NCBI RefSeq assembly: GCF_010730955.1
Contig: NZ_AP022577.1
Span: forward strand, 5,952,001 to 6,016,000
Length of the DNA stretch: 64,000 bases
Reading direction: 5' to 3'
DNA from: Mycolicibacterium aubagnense
GTDB taxonomy: Bacteria; Actinomycetota; Actinomycetes; Mycobacteriales; Mycobacteriaceae
The translations under genes and the position numbers were made by a program. Shown piece after piece: positions 1 through 7,520 of the stretch. A model generated the notes under the pieces. That model was not told the DNA's origin and searched no databases. It saw only the letters and a program-made list of their open reading frames with translations. Each line of letters starts with the position of its first letter. The first letter of the stretch is position 1.

Positions 1-561
1 GGTGAGCTGTCGTCCGCGCCGCCGAGCGCAGATCCTCCAACGCCAAGCCCAGCCACGGGCATAGCAGCGATCACGGTCGGCGCGGATGGGTCTCTGGACC
101 GCACTGATGCCGCGGCCCTCATCGCCCCGATACCGCTGCGCACCAGTGCGTTGCGTGCCCACGTGTGGTTTCTCTACCGGATGTCTGGTCTAGGCGACTG
201 GGACAGGTTCACCGCGGCATACCGCGACGCCCGGCTAAGCGACGATGACAAGCGCAGCGACGCCCCGCTTCAGCAAGTTCAGGCGCTCAATACCGTTGGC
301 GCAGACATCGAGCGGTACAGGTTGACGGCCGCGGCGCTGGTTACCGCGGGGGAGCGTACGGGGCTGCTCTCAGACCCGTATCCGGACTATCAGCAGCTGG
401 TGGCCACCGAGCTGGTAAGCAGCTGTTTCGACAATTCGAGCGCTGAGGACGCACGCATGACGCTGCCGCCGCCGGCGACGACCATTGCGCAGACGCCTCC
501 ACCCCCGGCTGTCACCGCTGCTGATAGCGAAAACGTGCCGAAAGATCGCCCCACTGGGTGA
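1..561 (+). CDS. Hypothetical protein, 5' end outside the window
   Basis: Frame 1 is open from the first base to the TGA at 559-561, so the real start lies upstream. A TTG at 151 is available, but the frame above it reads as normal Pro/Ala-rich protein. The visible 186 residues have an Ala/Pro-rich beginning, a helical middle (AHVWFLYRMSGLGDW) and a Pro-rich tail (TPPPPA). No catalytic motif or membrane segment is visible and I do not recognise the family. It converges on the minus-strand genes that follow. Confidence 0.6.
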   Translation, partial: GELSSAPPSADPPTPSPATGIAAITVGADGSLDRTDAAALIAPIPLRTSALRAHVWFLYRMSGLGDWDRFTAAYRDARLSDDDKRSDAPLQQVQALNTVGADIERYRLTAAALVTAGERTGLLSDPYPDYQQLVATELVSSCFDNSSAEDARMTLPPPATTIAQTPPPPAVTAADSENVPKDRPTG

Positions 562-602
562 ATCAGGTTCCTGGAGCGTCCGTTTCGACAGCGGCATGGA
601 GT

Positions 603-869
603 TCAACGCCTTCTGGGTGCGTCCAGGCGCTCGATATCCGGCAAGGACTTCCATCCGGAACCGCGATCATCGACGGTGCGATGGCAGCACGGCGACGTCC
701 ACACCGAACAGTCGACGTAGCGCTGTGTGACGGTCACCGTTCCGAGGTCGTAGACCTGTCCGCAGTGGGTGCAACGCGCCGGCGACGACATACCCCGGAT
801 TGCGTCAATGGTGTCGGGGTTAATGGCGGATCTTCCGTACATGTCGTATGCGTCGAATTGCGCGCTCAT
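603..869 (-). CDS. Small zinc-ribbon-like protein (88 aa)
   Basis: The ATG at 869 is preceded by a strong GAGGAGG ribosome site about 9 nt upstream. The protein carries CTHCG near residue 33 and a CC pair about 25 residues later (SPCCHR), a CxxC...CC pattern typical of small zinc ribbons. It is the third gene of a minus-strand run after the primase gene and the 1358-915 gene. Function is unknown; a nucleic-acid or protein-binding accessory role is only an inference from the fold pattern. Confidence 0.6.
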   Translation of the reverse strand: MSAQFDAYDMYGRSAINPDTIDAIRGMSSPARCTHCGQVYDLGTVTVTQRYVDCSVWTSPCCHRTVDDRGSGWKSLPDIERLDAPRRR

Positions 870-914
870 AGACCCCGCCTCCTCGTTGAACTGCGTCAGG
901 AATCCAGATCAAGC

Positions 915-1358
915 TCAAGCTGCTATCCGGCGCGGTGCTTTGCCGTGTTCTCCCAGAACCTGTATCTCACTTTCGAATTCGTCGGCAGCCGTCGCATGCT
1001 CGGCTACCGAGACCAGGAGGTACGCCGCCTCTGTCGCGGTGTCGGGTCCTGCGGCCCTTAACAGTGCATGAACGTCGGTGGAGACCAGCCACAAATCGGC
1101 ACACCCCGCATGGTGATATCGCGCGATGCGTGGGCGCGCGGCGCCGATCCACACAACGTAAGCGTCGGGCGCCCTCAGCGTTCCAGTCGTCAGCTGCACA
1201 CCATTCGCAGCGAGCCGCCTAGCGGCGGCGGCGTTCGGAGCCTGGACGAACCGATGCAGCGTGACGCAGCGGTGGTAGGTGCCTGCGGGCAGGTGGCGCC
1301 CGGTGTCCATGGCCGCATTGTAATCTCTAAAATAGAGATATTCAACGCTGTGAGTCAT
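915..1358 (-). CDS. Hypothetical protein downstream of the primase gene
   Basis: 147 residues, no family recognised; Ala/Arg-rich and probably soluble. The ATG at 1358 has a GAGGAG ribosome site and starts only 15 bp after the primase stop, so co-transcription is likely. The perfect palindrome at 1324-1338 lies inside the first 12 codons of this version. An in-frame ATG at 1310, just downstream of that palindrome, would give a second product about 16 residues shorter from an internal promoter. I kept 1358 because of its ribosome site. Confidence 0.55.
   Translation of the reverse strand: MTHSVEYLYFRDYNAAMDTGRHLPAGTYHRCVTLHRFVQAPNAAAARRLAANGVQLTTGTLRAPDAYVVWIGAARPRIARYHHAGCADLWLVSTDVHALLRAAGPDTATEAAYLLVSVAEHATAADEFESEIQVLGEHGKAPRRIAA
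1324..1338. promoter_or_regulatory. Palindromic operator-like site TCTCTAAAATAGAGA (copy 1)
   Basis: Perfect inverted repeat TCTCTA-AAA-TAGAGA, extended by one more pair at each end. On the minus strand it contains TATTTT, a mycobacterial TANNNT -10 hexamer about 24 nt before an in-frame ATG at 1310. Copies occur at 4819-4833 (identical) and 7434-7448 (one mismatch). The placement over -10-like sequence suggests binding by a plasmid-encoded repressor. Confidence 0.6.
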
Positions 1359-1373
1359 TGTATTCTCCTCGCC

Positions 1374-4355
1374 CTATCGCGAACCGACGTTGGCGATGGC
1401 CGGTGCGACAGGTAGTACGGTCACAGTCGCACGGCCATCACTGGCGGCAGTTGAGTTGCCCAGCGTCAGGGCGTACGTGCGGCCATCGGGCATCGGTGTC
1501 AGATCACCGTTATGCACCATGTATGTGACCGCCTCTTGGACAAATCCTGGATCGGAACCACTCGCCTTGATCTCTGCCCGAAGCGCAGCCACGGTCAGCG
1601 GCTCATGTCGATCAGCCAAGTTGAAGGCCGCGAAAGTGATCGCAGCCTCCGCGTCATGCCGGCGCTCGGCCAGTTCTTGCACGCTGGCGGCGTCAGCATG
1701 TGCCCGCATGATTCCCATCTCGGTGCCTCGCTGGCGGGCCTGCGCGGCGACGACAGCCTCGGCCACCTCGACGAGGTGGAAGATGACCGTTCGGCGCACT
1801 TTCATCACCGCTTCGGCGGCGTACCAATGCACATCCTGTGGCTGGGCCAGCCCGTCGAGTACGGCCAGAATCGCGCAGATCTTCAGCTGCTGCAGCAGGG
1901 CATGTCGATCAGCGATCGCGGCGGCCCGATCACTGGGCGTGCTTGCGTCCGTGTACGAACCCGACGGGCTCATCGGGTTCGCTGTGGCTGAGCGCCACTG
2001 TTCCTCTTCCAGTTCCTTGCGGGCTGCCGGCGGTGGGGCGATCCACACAGGTGGACGCTGCCCACCCATGCTCGGCAGCATTGACGGCTGGCCGCCGTAC
2101 CAATACACCGGCGCGGTCGCTAGCTGACTCGGGTAGTTACCGCCCCTGGCGATCATGCGCTGGCATCCCAGCCACAGGAAGCGTTGCGGAGTACCGCGGT
2201 CGGATTCGCTGAACAGAGGGGCCACCGCATCGGGCTGAGCTCCAAGCCGAATGCCGAAGCGATACGTGTGCGCCAAGACCATGCTGTGGCGCTCTTTGTC
2301 GGAGGTTGTGTTGCCGACGTCGCCGCCCATCCACATCGACCGGTACAGGCCCGAAGCTTTGGTGCCCTGCCGGCTCATCTCGGCGACGAAGACGTCGATC
2401 TCATCGCTACTGAGCAGAACCGAATCCGATGCGCGGGTGGCCCCGACGCTGCCGATGTGGGCCGCCGGGTCAAAATACGAGTCGTCCTCATCATCGGCCG
2501 CGTTGTCGGTGGCGCGAGGGAAGATCTTCAAGATACCTTCGCCCGTACCTGGCGGAACCATGTGCACACCGGGAACCAGGGCATCGGCCGCATTCAGCGT
2601 TACCGACTTCCCAGCGGCGGGCGGACCGACCAGCACGGTGTAGAGATTGAGCGAGGTTCCCGATCCTGTCGGCAGATTGTCCGGCGGCGTGGAGCCATCC
2701 GCAGGGATCAGCCGGACCGTCGGCGGGATGGTGGCGGCAACTCGCGGCAGAAGCGCTCCGAGCATGCCCCAGCGGCCTACACCCCGAGAGTCAGCGGCCG
2801 CCGCGACGTGGCTCAGACCGGGTGTCGCCGCGAAGATCCATTCATGCTCGACCAGCGTGTGTGTCTGTCGGTTGGCGACCGGCGGGTGGATAGCCGCGAA
2901 TTCGGTCCGCGCATCCTTCACCGGCTTCACGTGGGCCGGTATGGGCGGCATGGGGTACTCGTAGATTTCATCGAGCCCCGGTATGGGGATCTCGGCGAGT
3001 GCTTTGCCTGGAAAGCGAACGATGCTGTGGCCGTTGATTTTTGGAGCGGAGCCGCTCGGAGTGGCTTCTGTCGATGTGGACTGCGGCGCCGCGGTCTCAC
3101 GTGCTGTCGCGTCGCTCGTGTTGCTGTTGGACTTCAGGCGCGCCGCAAGCTCCGGCGGTATCGGGGCAGCGCCGCCGACAACAGCAGAGACTCCGTGTCG
3201 TTCCCCATGCGTGCTGTCCGAAGGGGTGGCGTACTGCCGTTTACGCATCGCCTCGGCGGCGGCACGAAATCGTTCGGCGCGAGCGGCTTCCCCCGCGGCC
3301 TCAGCGAGTCGGGCGGCCTGTTCGTGATGCTCGGGACGCACCGGCGTCGGGGGCTCGCGGTCGCCTCCCAGGGTGATGCCCACCGCGGCGGAAGCCTGCT
3401 GGACGGTTACGCCGCGCAGCTTCGCCGACAACGCCAGGCGGCTCACATGGTCGCCGGGAAGTTGCAGCTGCCCCAGCATGGTGCCGGACCAGATGTGCGC
3501 CCCCGACCCCTGCGCGCAATTCTCGTGCAGCGTCGCCGATTTCAGATTATCGGCACCCACCCAGTGCCAGATCTCGCAACCGCAGCCGTCGATATCTCCG
3601 GTGCGTGTCAGGCGGGGGTCGCCATCGAGCCAGGCGTCCCAGGGCACCGCGTCGATCGCGGCGGTGAGTTCGATGCTGCGCGCATCGGCTTCGAGGCGTT
3701 CACGCGGCGTCTTCGGGATCAGGATGCCGTGCAGCGGTTCGAGCCCGGGCGGCACGGGCACGGTGGTGTCGAAAAGCCAGGCGGGGGCGACCGGCAGATC
3801 GGCCGACGGACTGGCCAAGTCCAGCGGGCCACCCTCGCACGGAGCGTAGCGGTACTGCGGGGCCACCTCGAGCCAGCTCGGCGGGGCCACGGCGTAGCGC
3901 ACCCCGGCCAGGACGTCGATCTTGCCACCGCCCGGCAGCATGATTCCCATCGTGTCGCTGGGAAACGTCGAGATATCGACGCCGTCGGGAACCCGCAGCC
4001 AGGCGTGCGAGCCGCCCGTTTTCGTGTTGAGCTTGCCGCTGTCGGGGTCAGAGAGCCCGGGCTGCAAAATGCCGACATGCTGGGATTTGGCCGGGATCAC
4101 GGCCAACGAGATACCGGCGTTCTGCACAGCGTTGGTTGCCGCCTGGTTTTCCGCGTCGAGCACGATCATCCGAGACGGGGCCAGGTTCACGCCCAGGTTT
4201 CCGCCGGCATTGACGTGCGATTCGGCGTCGGCGACCGAAAGGGCCGGCCACCGCTGCCACTCTTTACCGCCAGGCCGTTTCACCTTGGCCATCAGGGGCA
4301 TCAGGTGCGCACCGAGCCCGACCATGCGGGTGATGAGTTCGGTGGTGGCGCTCAT
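1374..4355 (-). CDS. Bifunctional DNA primase/polymerase (AEP) fused to a P-loop ATPase; putative replication protein
   Basis: About 993 residues. The N-terminal 200 residues match the AEP prim-pol pattern: a KRPGG..W segment, NLGVNL, a VLDAEN acidic motif near residues 66-69, TGGSHAWLRVP near 113, and a glycine-rich GGGKIDVL followed by YAVAPPSW. A Cys/His-rich stretch (CGCEIWHW...HENC) follows near 260-285. After a low-complexity Ala-rich linker comes an ATPase domain with Walker A GPPAAGKS near 577-584 and a Walker B-like LLSSDEID. Such primase-helicase fusions act in plasmid and phage replication initiation. I chose ATG 4355 (GGAGAG 10 nt upstream) over GTG 4412, which has no ribosome site. 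The exact helicase family was not determined. Confidence 0.8.
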   Translation of the reverse strand: MSATTELITRMVGLGAHLMPLMAKVKRPGGKEWQRWPALSVADAESHVNAGGNLGVNLAPSRMIVLDAENQAATNAVQNAGISLAVIPAKSQHVGILQPGLSDPDSGKLNTKTGGSHAWLRVPDGVDISTFPSDTMGIMLPGGGKIDVLAGVRYAVAPPSWLEVAPQYRYAPCEGGPLDLASPSADLPVAPAWLFDTTVPVPPGLEPLHGILIPKTPRERLEADARSIELTAAIDAVPWDAWLDGDPRLTRTGDIDGCGCEIWHWVGADNLKSATLHENCAQGSGAHIWSGTMLGQLQLPGDHVSRLALSAKLRGVTVQQASAAVGITLGGDREPPTPVRPEHHEQAARLAEAAGEAARAERFRAAAEAMRKRQYATPSDSTHGERHGVSAVVGGAAPIPPELAARLKSNSNTSDATARETAAPQSTSTEATPSGSAPKINGHSIVRFPGKALAEIPIPGLDEIYEYPMPPIPAHVKPVKDARTEFAAIHPPVANRQTHTLVEHEWIFAATPGLSHVAAAADSRGVGRWGMLGALLPRVAATIPPTVRLIPADGSTPPDNLPTGSGTSLNLYTVLVGPPAAGKSVTLNAADALVPGVHMVPPGTGEGILKIFPRATDNAADDEDDSYFDPAAHIGSVGATRASDSVLLSSDEIDVFVAEMSRQGTKASGLYRSMWMGGDVGNTTSDKERHSMVLAHTYRFGIRLGAQPDAVAPLFSESDRGTPQRFLWLGCQRMIARGGNYPSQLATAPVYWYGGQPSMLPSMGGQRPPVWIAPPPAARKELEEEQWRSATANPMSPSGSYTDASTPSDRAAAIADRHALLQQLKICAILAVLDGLAQPQDVHWYAAEAVMKVRRTVIFHLVEVAEAVVAAQARQRGTEMGIMRAHADAASVQELAERRHDAEAAITFAAFNLADRHEPLTVAALRAEIKASGSDPGFVQEAVTYMVHNGDLTPMPDGRTYALTLGNSTAASDGRATVTVLPVAPAIANVGSR

Positions 4356-4390
4356 TTGCAGCGTGCTCTCCAAGTCGGATGGTGGACGCG

Positions 4391-4425
4391 GTGCCGCTGA
4401 CGGCACCCCCACGTGGGGTCAGCGG
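4391..4425 (-). promoter_or_regulatory. Overlapping alternative hairpins upstream of the primase gene
   Basis: Two inverted repeats share one segment: GTGCCG-CTGA-CGGCAC (4391-4406) and CCGCTGAC (4394-4401) with GTCAGCGG (4418-4425), the latter enclosing a CCCCACGTGGGG palindrome. They cannot form together. On the minus strand they sit in the probable leader of the primase gene if that gene starts at 4355. Either attenuation of replication-protein synthesis or an origin hairpin is possible; both are inference. Confidence 0.35.
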
Positions 4426-4519
4426 AAAACACGCTACGGCGGTGGTGAGTGGTCGGTGTTCCGCCGTGAAACTGCCCTCGTCGGCGTGTCGTCGGTGCGC
4501 GCGATGGTGAAGTTTCGAT

Positions 4520-4534
4520 TCTCTATAATGGGGA
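4520..4534 (+). promoter_or_regulatory. Promoter with perfect TATAAT in a degenerate copy of the palindrome
   Basis: TCTCTATAATGGGGA matches the 15-bp palindrome at 12 of 15 positions and contains TATAAT at 4524-4529, about 55 nt before the ATG at 4584. It is a plausible -10 element for the plus-strand gene cluster and may be a weaker site for the same regulator. Confidence 0.4.
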
Positions 4535-4583
4535 ATTTATCCCGTGAGTGGTTTGTGTGTGAGGACGACACCCCGGAGGTGGC

Positions 4584-4781
4584 ATGGGCATCCCTGAAGG
4601 CGGCTTTGAGGTGTTGGCTGAGGCGGGCTGGGTCACCGTGATCGACGCCCGGTCTGGAGGCTGTGGATTTCCGTGTCCGGATACGGACAACCGGTTCGCG
4701 GTCGCGGCGACGTTGCGTGATGCGGGTTTCAAGCCGCATGTCAGTCCGGGTGGTGGACTCTACGCCACTCGCGTGGGCTAG
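4584..4781 (+). CDS. Small hypothetical protein (65 aa)
   Basis: The ATG is preceded closely by GGAGGT. The product is a compact alpha/beta-looking protein: a VLAEAGWVTVIDA strand, a Cys pair (CGFPC), then AATLRDAGFKPHVSPGGGLYA. The sequence reads like a small folded domain rather than random frame. A TATAAT promoter lies upstream at 4524-4529. No family recognised; it opens the plus-strand small-gene cluster that runs to 9080. Confidence 0.6.
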   Translation: MGIPEGGFEVLAEAGWVTVIDARSGGCGFPCPDTDNRFAVAATLRDAGFKPHVSPGGGLYATRVG

Positions 4782-4818
4782 CGGCATCGGCGTGTAGTCG
4801 TCCAATGCACTTGTCATA

Positions 4819-4833
4819 TCTCTAAAATAGAGA
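4819..4833 (+). promoter_or_regulatory. Palindromic operator-like site TCTCTAAAATAGAGA (copy 2)
   Basis: Identical to the site at 1324-1338. It contains TAAAAT at 4823-4828, a TANNNT -10 hexamer 22 nt before the ATG at 4845, which predicts a very short (about 10 nt) leader. A protein bound to the palindrome would block RNA polymerase directly. Confidence 0.6.
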
Positions 4834-4844
4834 ATACTGGCGCT

Positions 4845-5186
4845 ATGAATTCTTCGTTTACGGATGCATCTACGCGCCACGTGCTTGCAGATGTTTGGGA
4901 ATCGGTCGCTGCGTGTTCTGCGCTAGGACTGAATTTCTGGTCTCACGGGCCGGGACCGGAAACTCTGTGGGCCCTCGACGACAACCGGCGGCCACACCTT
5001 CTCTGCGTCGATGCTGTGAACAGCGAGGTGCAGGCTATCTGTAGTTGGATCGAGACGGCCGCCGACGAACATCATTCAAGCTGCGCTTTCGAGCTGGGTC
5101 GTACGGCGTACCGCCGAGCTGACCCCGACGTTGCCGTCCTGTCGCTGTTCGAAGCTTCAACCGCGCCCCAGGCGCTTGGGGCGTGA
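4845..5186 (+). CDS. Hypothetical protein (113 aa) under the palindromic operator
   Basis: Starts 12 bp after the palindrome. There is no clear ribosome site, in keeping with the near-leaderless arrangement common in mycobacteria. The protein is acidic and soluble-looking (WESVAACSALGLNFWSHGPG, ALDDNRRPHLLCVD). No family recognised. The GTG of the next gene follows its stop by 3 bp, so the two are probably one transcript. Confidence 0.6.
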   Translation: MNSSFTDASTRHVLADVWESVAACSALGLNFWSHGPGPETLWALDDNRRPHLLCVDAVNSEVQAICSWIETAADEHHSSCAFELGRTAYRRADPDVAVLSLFEASTAPQALGA

Positions 5187-5189
5187 TCG

Positions 5190-5354
5190 GTGGCTGACGA
5201 TACGGCCGAAGCGGCCACCTCCCTTCGAGCTGCATGCGAGGGACTGCTCGGTGAACTCAACGGACTTGTTCCCGAATCGAGCGGTTCGATGATCGCGTTC
5301 AGGGGCTCGCCCCGAAAGAGCTGGAGCTACGAGATTGCGTGGTGCGCGAAATGA
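5190..5354 (+). CDS. Small hypothetical protein (54 aa)
   Basis: GTG at 5190, stop TGA at 5352-5354. Its stop overlaps the ATG of the next gene (ATGA), a classic translational-coupling arrangement that supports both genes. The product begins with an acidic helix (DDTAEAATSLRAACEGLLGEL) and ends in an aromatic segment (KSWSYEIAWCAK). Function unknown. Confidence 0.5.
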   Translation: MADDTAEAATSLRAACEGLLGELNGLVPESSGSMIAFRGSPRKSWSYEIAWCAK

Positions 5355-5545
5355 CCGAAAAGCAGACGAACGAGGGGCCATCCGACATGGCGCGCATGAT
5401 GCGCATTCTCGATCAAGTCGCAGCCCAGGGGACTAGCTTACCGGCGGTTGGTCGCAAGCAGCGTCGCGCAGCTGCGCGCTCAGCACTCAAACAGGCCCGC
5501 GCGGAGGCTCGCGCGCGTGGCGAGGGAGGGAAACGTGAAGACTGA
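5351..5545 (+). CDS. Small basic hypothetical protein (64 aa)
   Basis: ATG 5351 overlaps the previous stop by four bases. The N-terminal half is a short amphipathic helix (DMARMMRILDQVAAQG). The C-terminal half is strongly basic and Ala-rich (RKQRRAAARSALKQARA), suggesting nucleic-acid binding or a coiled region. The gene ends inside the next one, which starts at GTG 5535. No family recognised. Confidence 0.5.
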   Translation: MTEKQTNEGPSDMARMMRILDQVAAQGTSLPAVGRKQRRAAARSALKQARAEARARGEGGKRED

Positions 5546-5819
5546 CACCGCGGTATGGAATACCGCGACCGGAGTGGTGTGGGTCGAGTTCGCAGACGGG
5601 CGAACACCATTGCAGCTCGCGGAAGGGGTCCACGCCGAACTCGACGCGTACGATGCCGTCGTCGGCGCGGGATTCTCTCGGCGGGCGAACTGGCTGATCG
5701 TTCCCGGTGTTCCGCAACGACGTTCACTTGATGTGGCGCCGACAGGCCAGGGCCACCCCCTCCTTGCAATCGCTACAGGACACAGTCAGTGGGGAGTTGA
5801 TGGTGTTCTCAATCCTTAA
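5535..5819 (+). CDS. Small protein with a domain repeated at the C-terminus of the 7521-8588 product (94 aa)
   Basis: GTG 5535 has a GGAGGG ribosome site a few bases upstream, better than the earlier in-frame start. The first 60 residues (WNTATGVVWVEFADG... ELDAYDAVVGAGFSRRANW) align by eye with the last 65 residues of the 7521-8588 protein (WDTTTGAIAVITLTG... AVIDAAGFTRRGEW). The repeated unit looks like a small beta-hairpin plus helix domain. It overlaps both neighbours, so it is part of a tightly packed operon. Function unknown. Confidence 0.55.
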   Translation: MKTDTAVWNTATGVVWVEFADGRTPLQLAEGVHAELDAYDAVVGAGFSRRANWLIVPGVPQRRSLDVAPTGQGHPLLAIATGHSQWGVDGVLNP

Positions 5820-6417
5820 GCCAGATTTCGCGCAATATCGCACCGACCTGATCATCGACGAGTTCCCGCTCGCCATGACACTGGACGGGAAGGAGCAGTG
5901 GTGGCTTCCACAACTCCGGAACCCGCACCTGTTCATCGACGGGCCGTTGGGCAGCGGGAAGACCACCACGGCGCAGAATCTGGTGATCCAGGCATGCCGC
6001 AGCGGGTGGGACGTGCATCTGCTCCGTCGGTTCAGTCGCGAATACCGAGAGTTTGAGGATTGGCCTGGGGTGCGAATTGCCTCGACTCCGCTGGAACATA
6101 GTTCGCTGATCTCGAGCACGGATACAGCCGGCATGAACTTGGCGCCGTATCCCGTGCCGGTCTTGGTCGTGGTGGACACCGCACAGCTGCTGGCTGACGT
6201 CGGGAACGCCGGACTCGACCACTTGATGAATCTGGTGAATCGCCCTCAATCGCGTCGAGTCAACCTTGTGCTCGTTTCCGACCCGACGAGACCCGATGTC
6301 GTCCCAACAGTGACGCGCAAGCTCTACCGTATCGACCTCAGGCGGCCGTCCCACGGTGCCGAACCCCGCCCACCGAGTGTTATCGCACAGTGGCGACCAG
6401 TGGACCGCTCCAAGTAA
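5800..6417 (+). CDS. FtsK/EccC-like P-loop ATPase, single domain (205 aa)
   Basis: Walker A GPLGSGKTTT near residues 50-59, preceded by NPHLFIDG as in FtsK/SpoIIIE-type domains. A Walker B-like VLVVVDTAQL sits near 125, followed by a late VNLVLVSDP strand. The domain is the size of one FtsK/EccC ATPase module, with no transmembrane anchor and no second module. ATG 5800 has GGGGAG upstream and overlaps the previous gene by 20 bp. Family knowledge suggests DNA or substrate translocation; which of these cannot be told here. It has a degenerate relative at 25972-26961. Confidence 0.6.
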   Translation: MVFSILKPDFAQYRTDLIIDEFPLAMTLDGKEQWWLPQLRNPHLFIDGPLGSGKTTTAQNLVIQACRSGWDVHLLRRFSREYREFEDWPGVRIASTPLEHSSLISSTDTAGMNLAPYPVPVLVVVDTAQLLADVGNAGLDHLMNLVNRPQSRRVNLVLVSDPTRPDVVPTVTRKLYRIDLRRPSHGAEPRPPSVIAQWRPVDRSK

Positions 6418-6477
6418 CCGTCTCGTGCCATCACCATCCATGGGCAGCGCAAATAGATGCGGACCGAAGGGAGAACC

Positions 6478-7188
6478 GTGACTCTCAGTTCCGACACGAT
6501 CATCGGATTCGGCGGCGACGGCTTGCCAGATACGGACTGGCTCGGGTGCCATGAACGCGCGACACGCGAACAAGGCGACGTCGCACGTGCCGATGCGTTC
6601 TCCTGGATGATCGCGCAGTTCAACCGCCACGTTGTGCTGGTTCAGGATGCCGTCGACGAAGTCGATCCCGACATCTTTCCCCGTCAGTCAGTACGCGTCG
6701 GCAGTTACAGGCTGTTTGAATTCGCGGTCGCCCGAGAAGAGATGCGAACAGCACGCGTGGCGCAGCGCCAGTGCGCCGGAGAAATCCGCGCGGGCAACGA
6801 GAAAGCGGCAGTCGCGCGGCGAGATTCCGGTCCAACATACGAGGAAGCTGCCAAGGAAGAGATCCACGCCTGCATGAGCAATTTCCTCTGCGTCACCGCG
6901 TTTGCCGACGAGTTCCATGCGCCCGATCCGCTCCGGCGGTGGACCGACACCGTTCCGGAGCAGTGCCCCGACGAGCTGCGCAACTTCATTGATGCATACC
7001 TGGACACGTTGCGGTCAATCAGCGCGCTGCCTGCGCACGACGAGGCGTTGCGCTCCTATCTGCGATCGTTGCGCGATGTTTATGATGGCCCGGACGCCCA
7101 CTTCGACGCCGCTGCTGGACGTGCGCATGCGTGGCGCGTGCTGATGTACGACGCCCGGATGTCGGATACGCGAAAACCGCTGGACTGA
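6478..7188 (+). CDS. Hypothetical helical protein (236 aa)
   Basis: GTG 6478 has GGGAGA 7-8 nt upstream, which favours it over the earlier ATG at 6457. The protein is mostly helical with charged heptad-like stretches (AREEMRTARVAQRQCAGEIRA, EEAAKEEIHACM). It has no signal peptide and no recognised motif. It follows the ATPase gene by 60 bp in the same orientation and probably belongs to the same transcript. Confidence 0.55.
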   Translation: MTLSSDTIIGFGGDGLPDTDWLGCHERATREQGDVARADAFSWMIAQFNRHVVLVQDAVDEVDPDIFPRQSVRVGSYRLFEFAVAREEMRTARVAQRQCAGEIRAGNEKAAVARRDSGPTYEEAAKEEIHACMSNFLCVTAFADEFHAPDPLRRWTDTVPEQCPDELRNFIDAYLDTLRSISALPAHDEALRSYLRSLRDVYDGPDAHFDAAAGRAHAWRVLMYDARMSDTRKPLD

Positions 7189-7433
7189 CGTCGTTTTTGC
7201 AGCAGCTGCTATGGCACCGCTGCCGTCTTGACTGCCCCGGAGCGGCCCAGTGGTGCTCGTCCGATACGCCCCGGACCTCAAATTTGAGCCGCAGTGCAGC
7301 CCGGTCGAACCGGGTGTCCGCTCTGTCGGTATTGCCGGCGGCCGTGAATCCTCGCGAAGTCGAGATTGCTATCGGTTTCCTTCATGTCGGCGTGGCGTAC
7401 GGCTCCGCTGGAATTGTCCTCCAGCGGTGTTAA

Positions 7434-7448
7434 TCTCCAAAATAGAGA
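7434..7448 (+). promoter_or_regulatory. Palindromic operator-like site TCTCCAAAATAGAGA (copy 3)
   Basis: One mismatch from copies 1 and 2, with the same upstream TAA context as copy 1. It lies in the 330-bp gap before the gene at 7521. The changed base turns TAAAAT into CAAAAT, so the -10 function may be weaker or shifted here. Confidence 0.5.
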
Positions 7449-7520
7449 CATCGGCCAGCTATCGGGCCTATATCAGCGCACTGGATTTGTTGACGTCAAA
7501 GATGAATGGAGGCAATGCCA

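Noticed and set aside
2184..4400. Long plus-strand open frame opposite the primase gene (738 codons)
   Set aside because: It is a GC-driven shadow of the minus-strand gene: low-complexity Arg/Gly/His content, no motif, while the opposite strand carries the complete primase and ATPase motifs.
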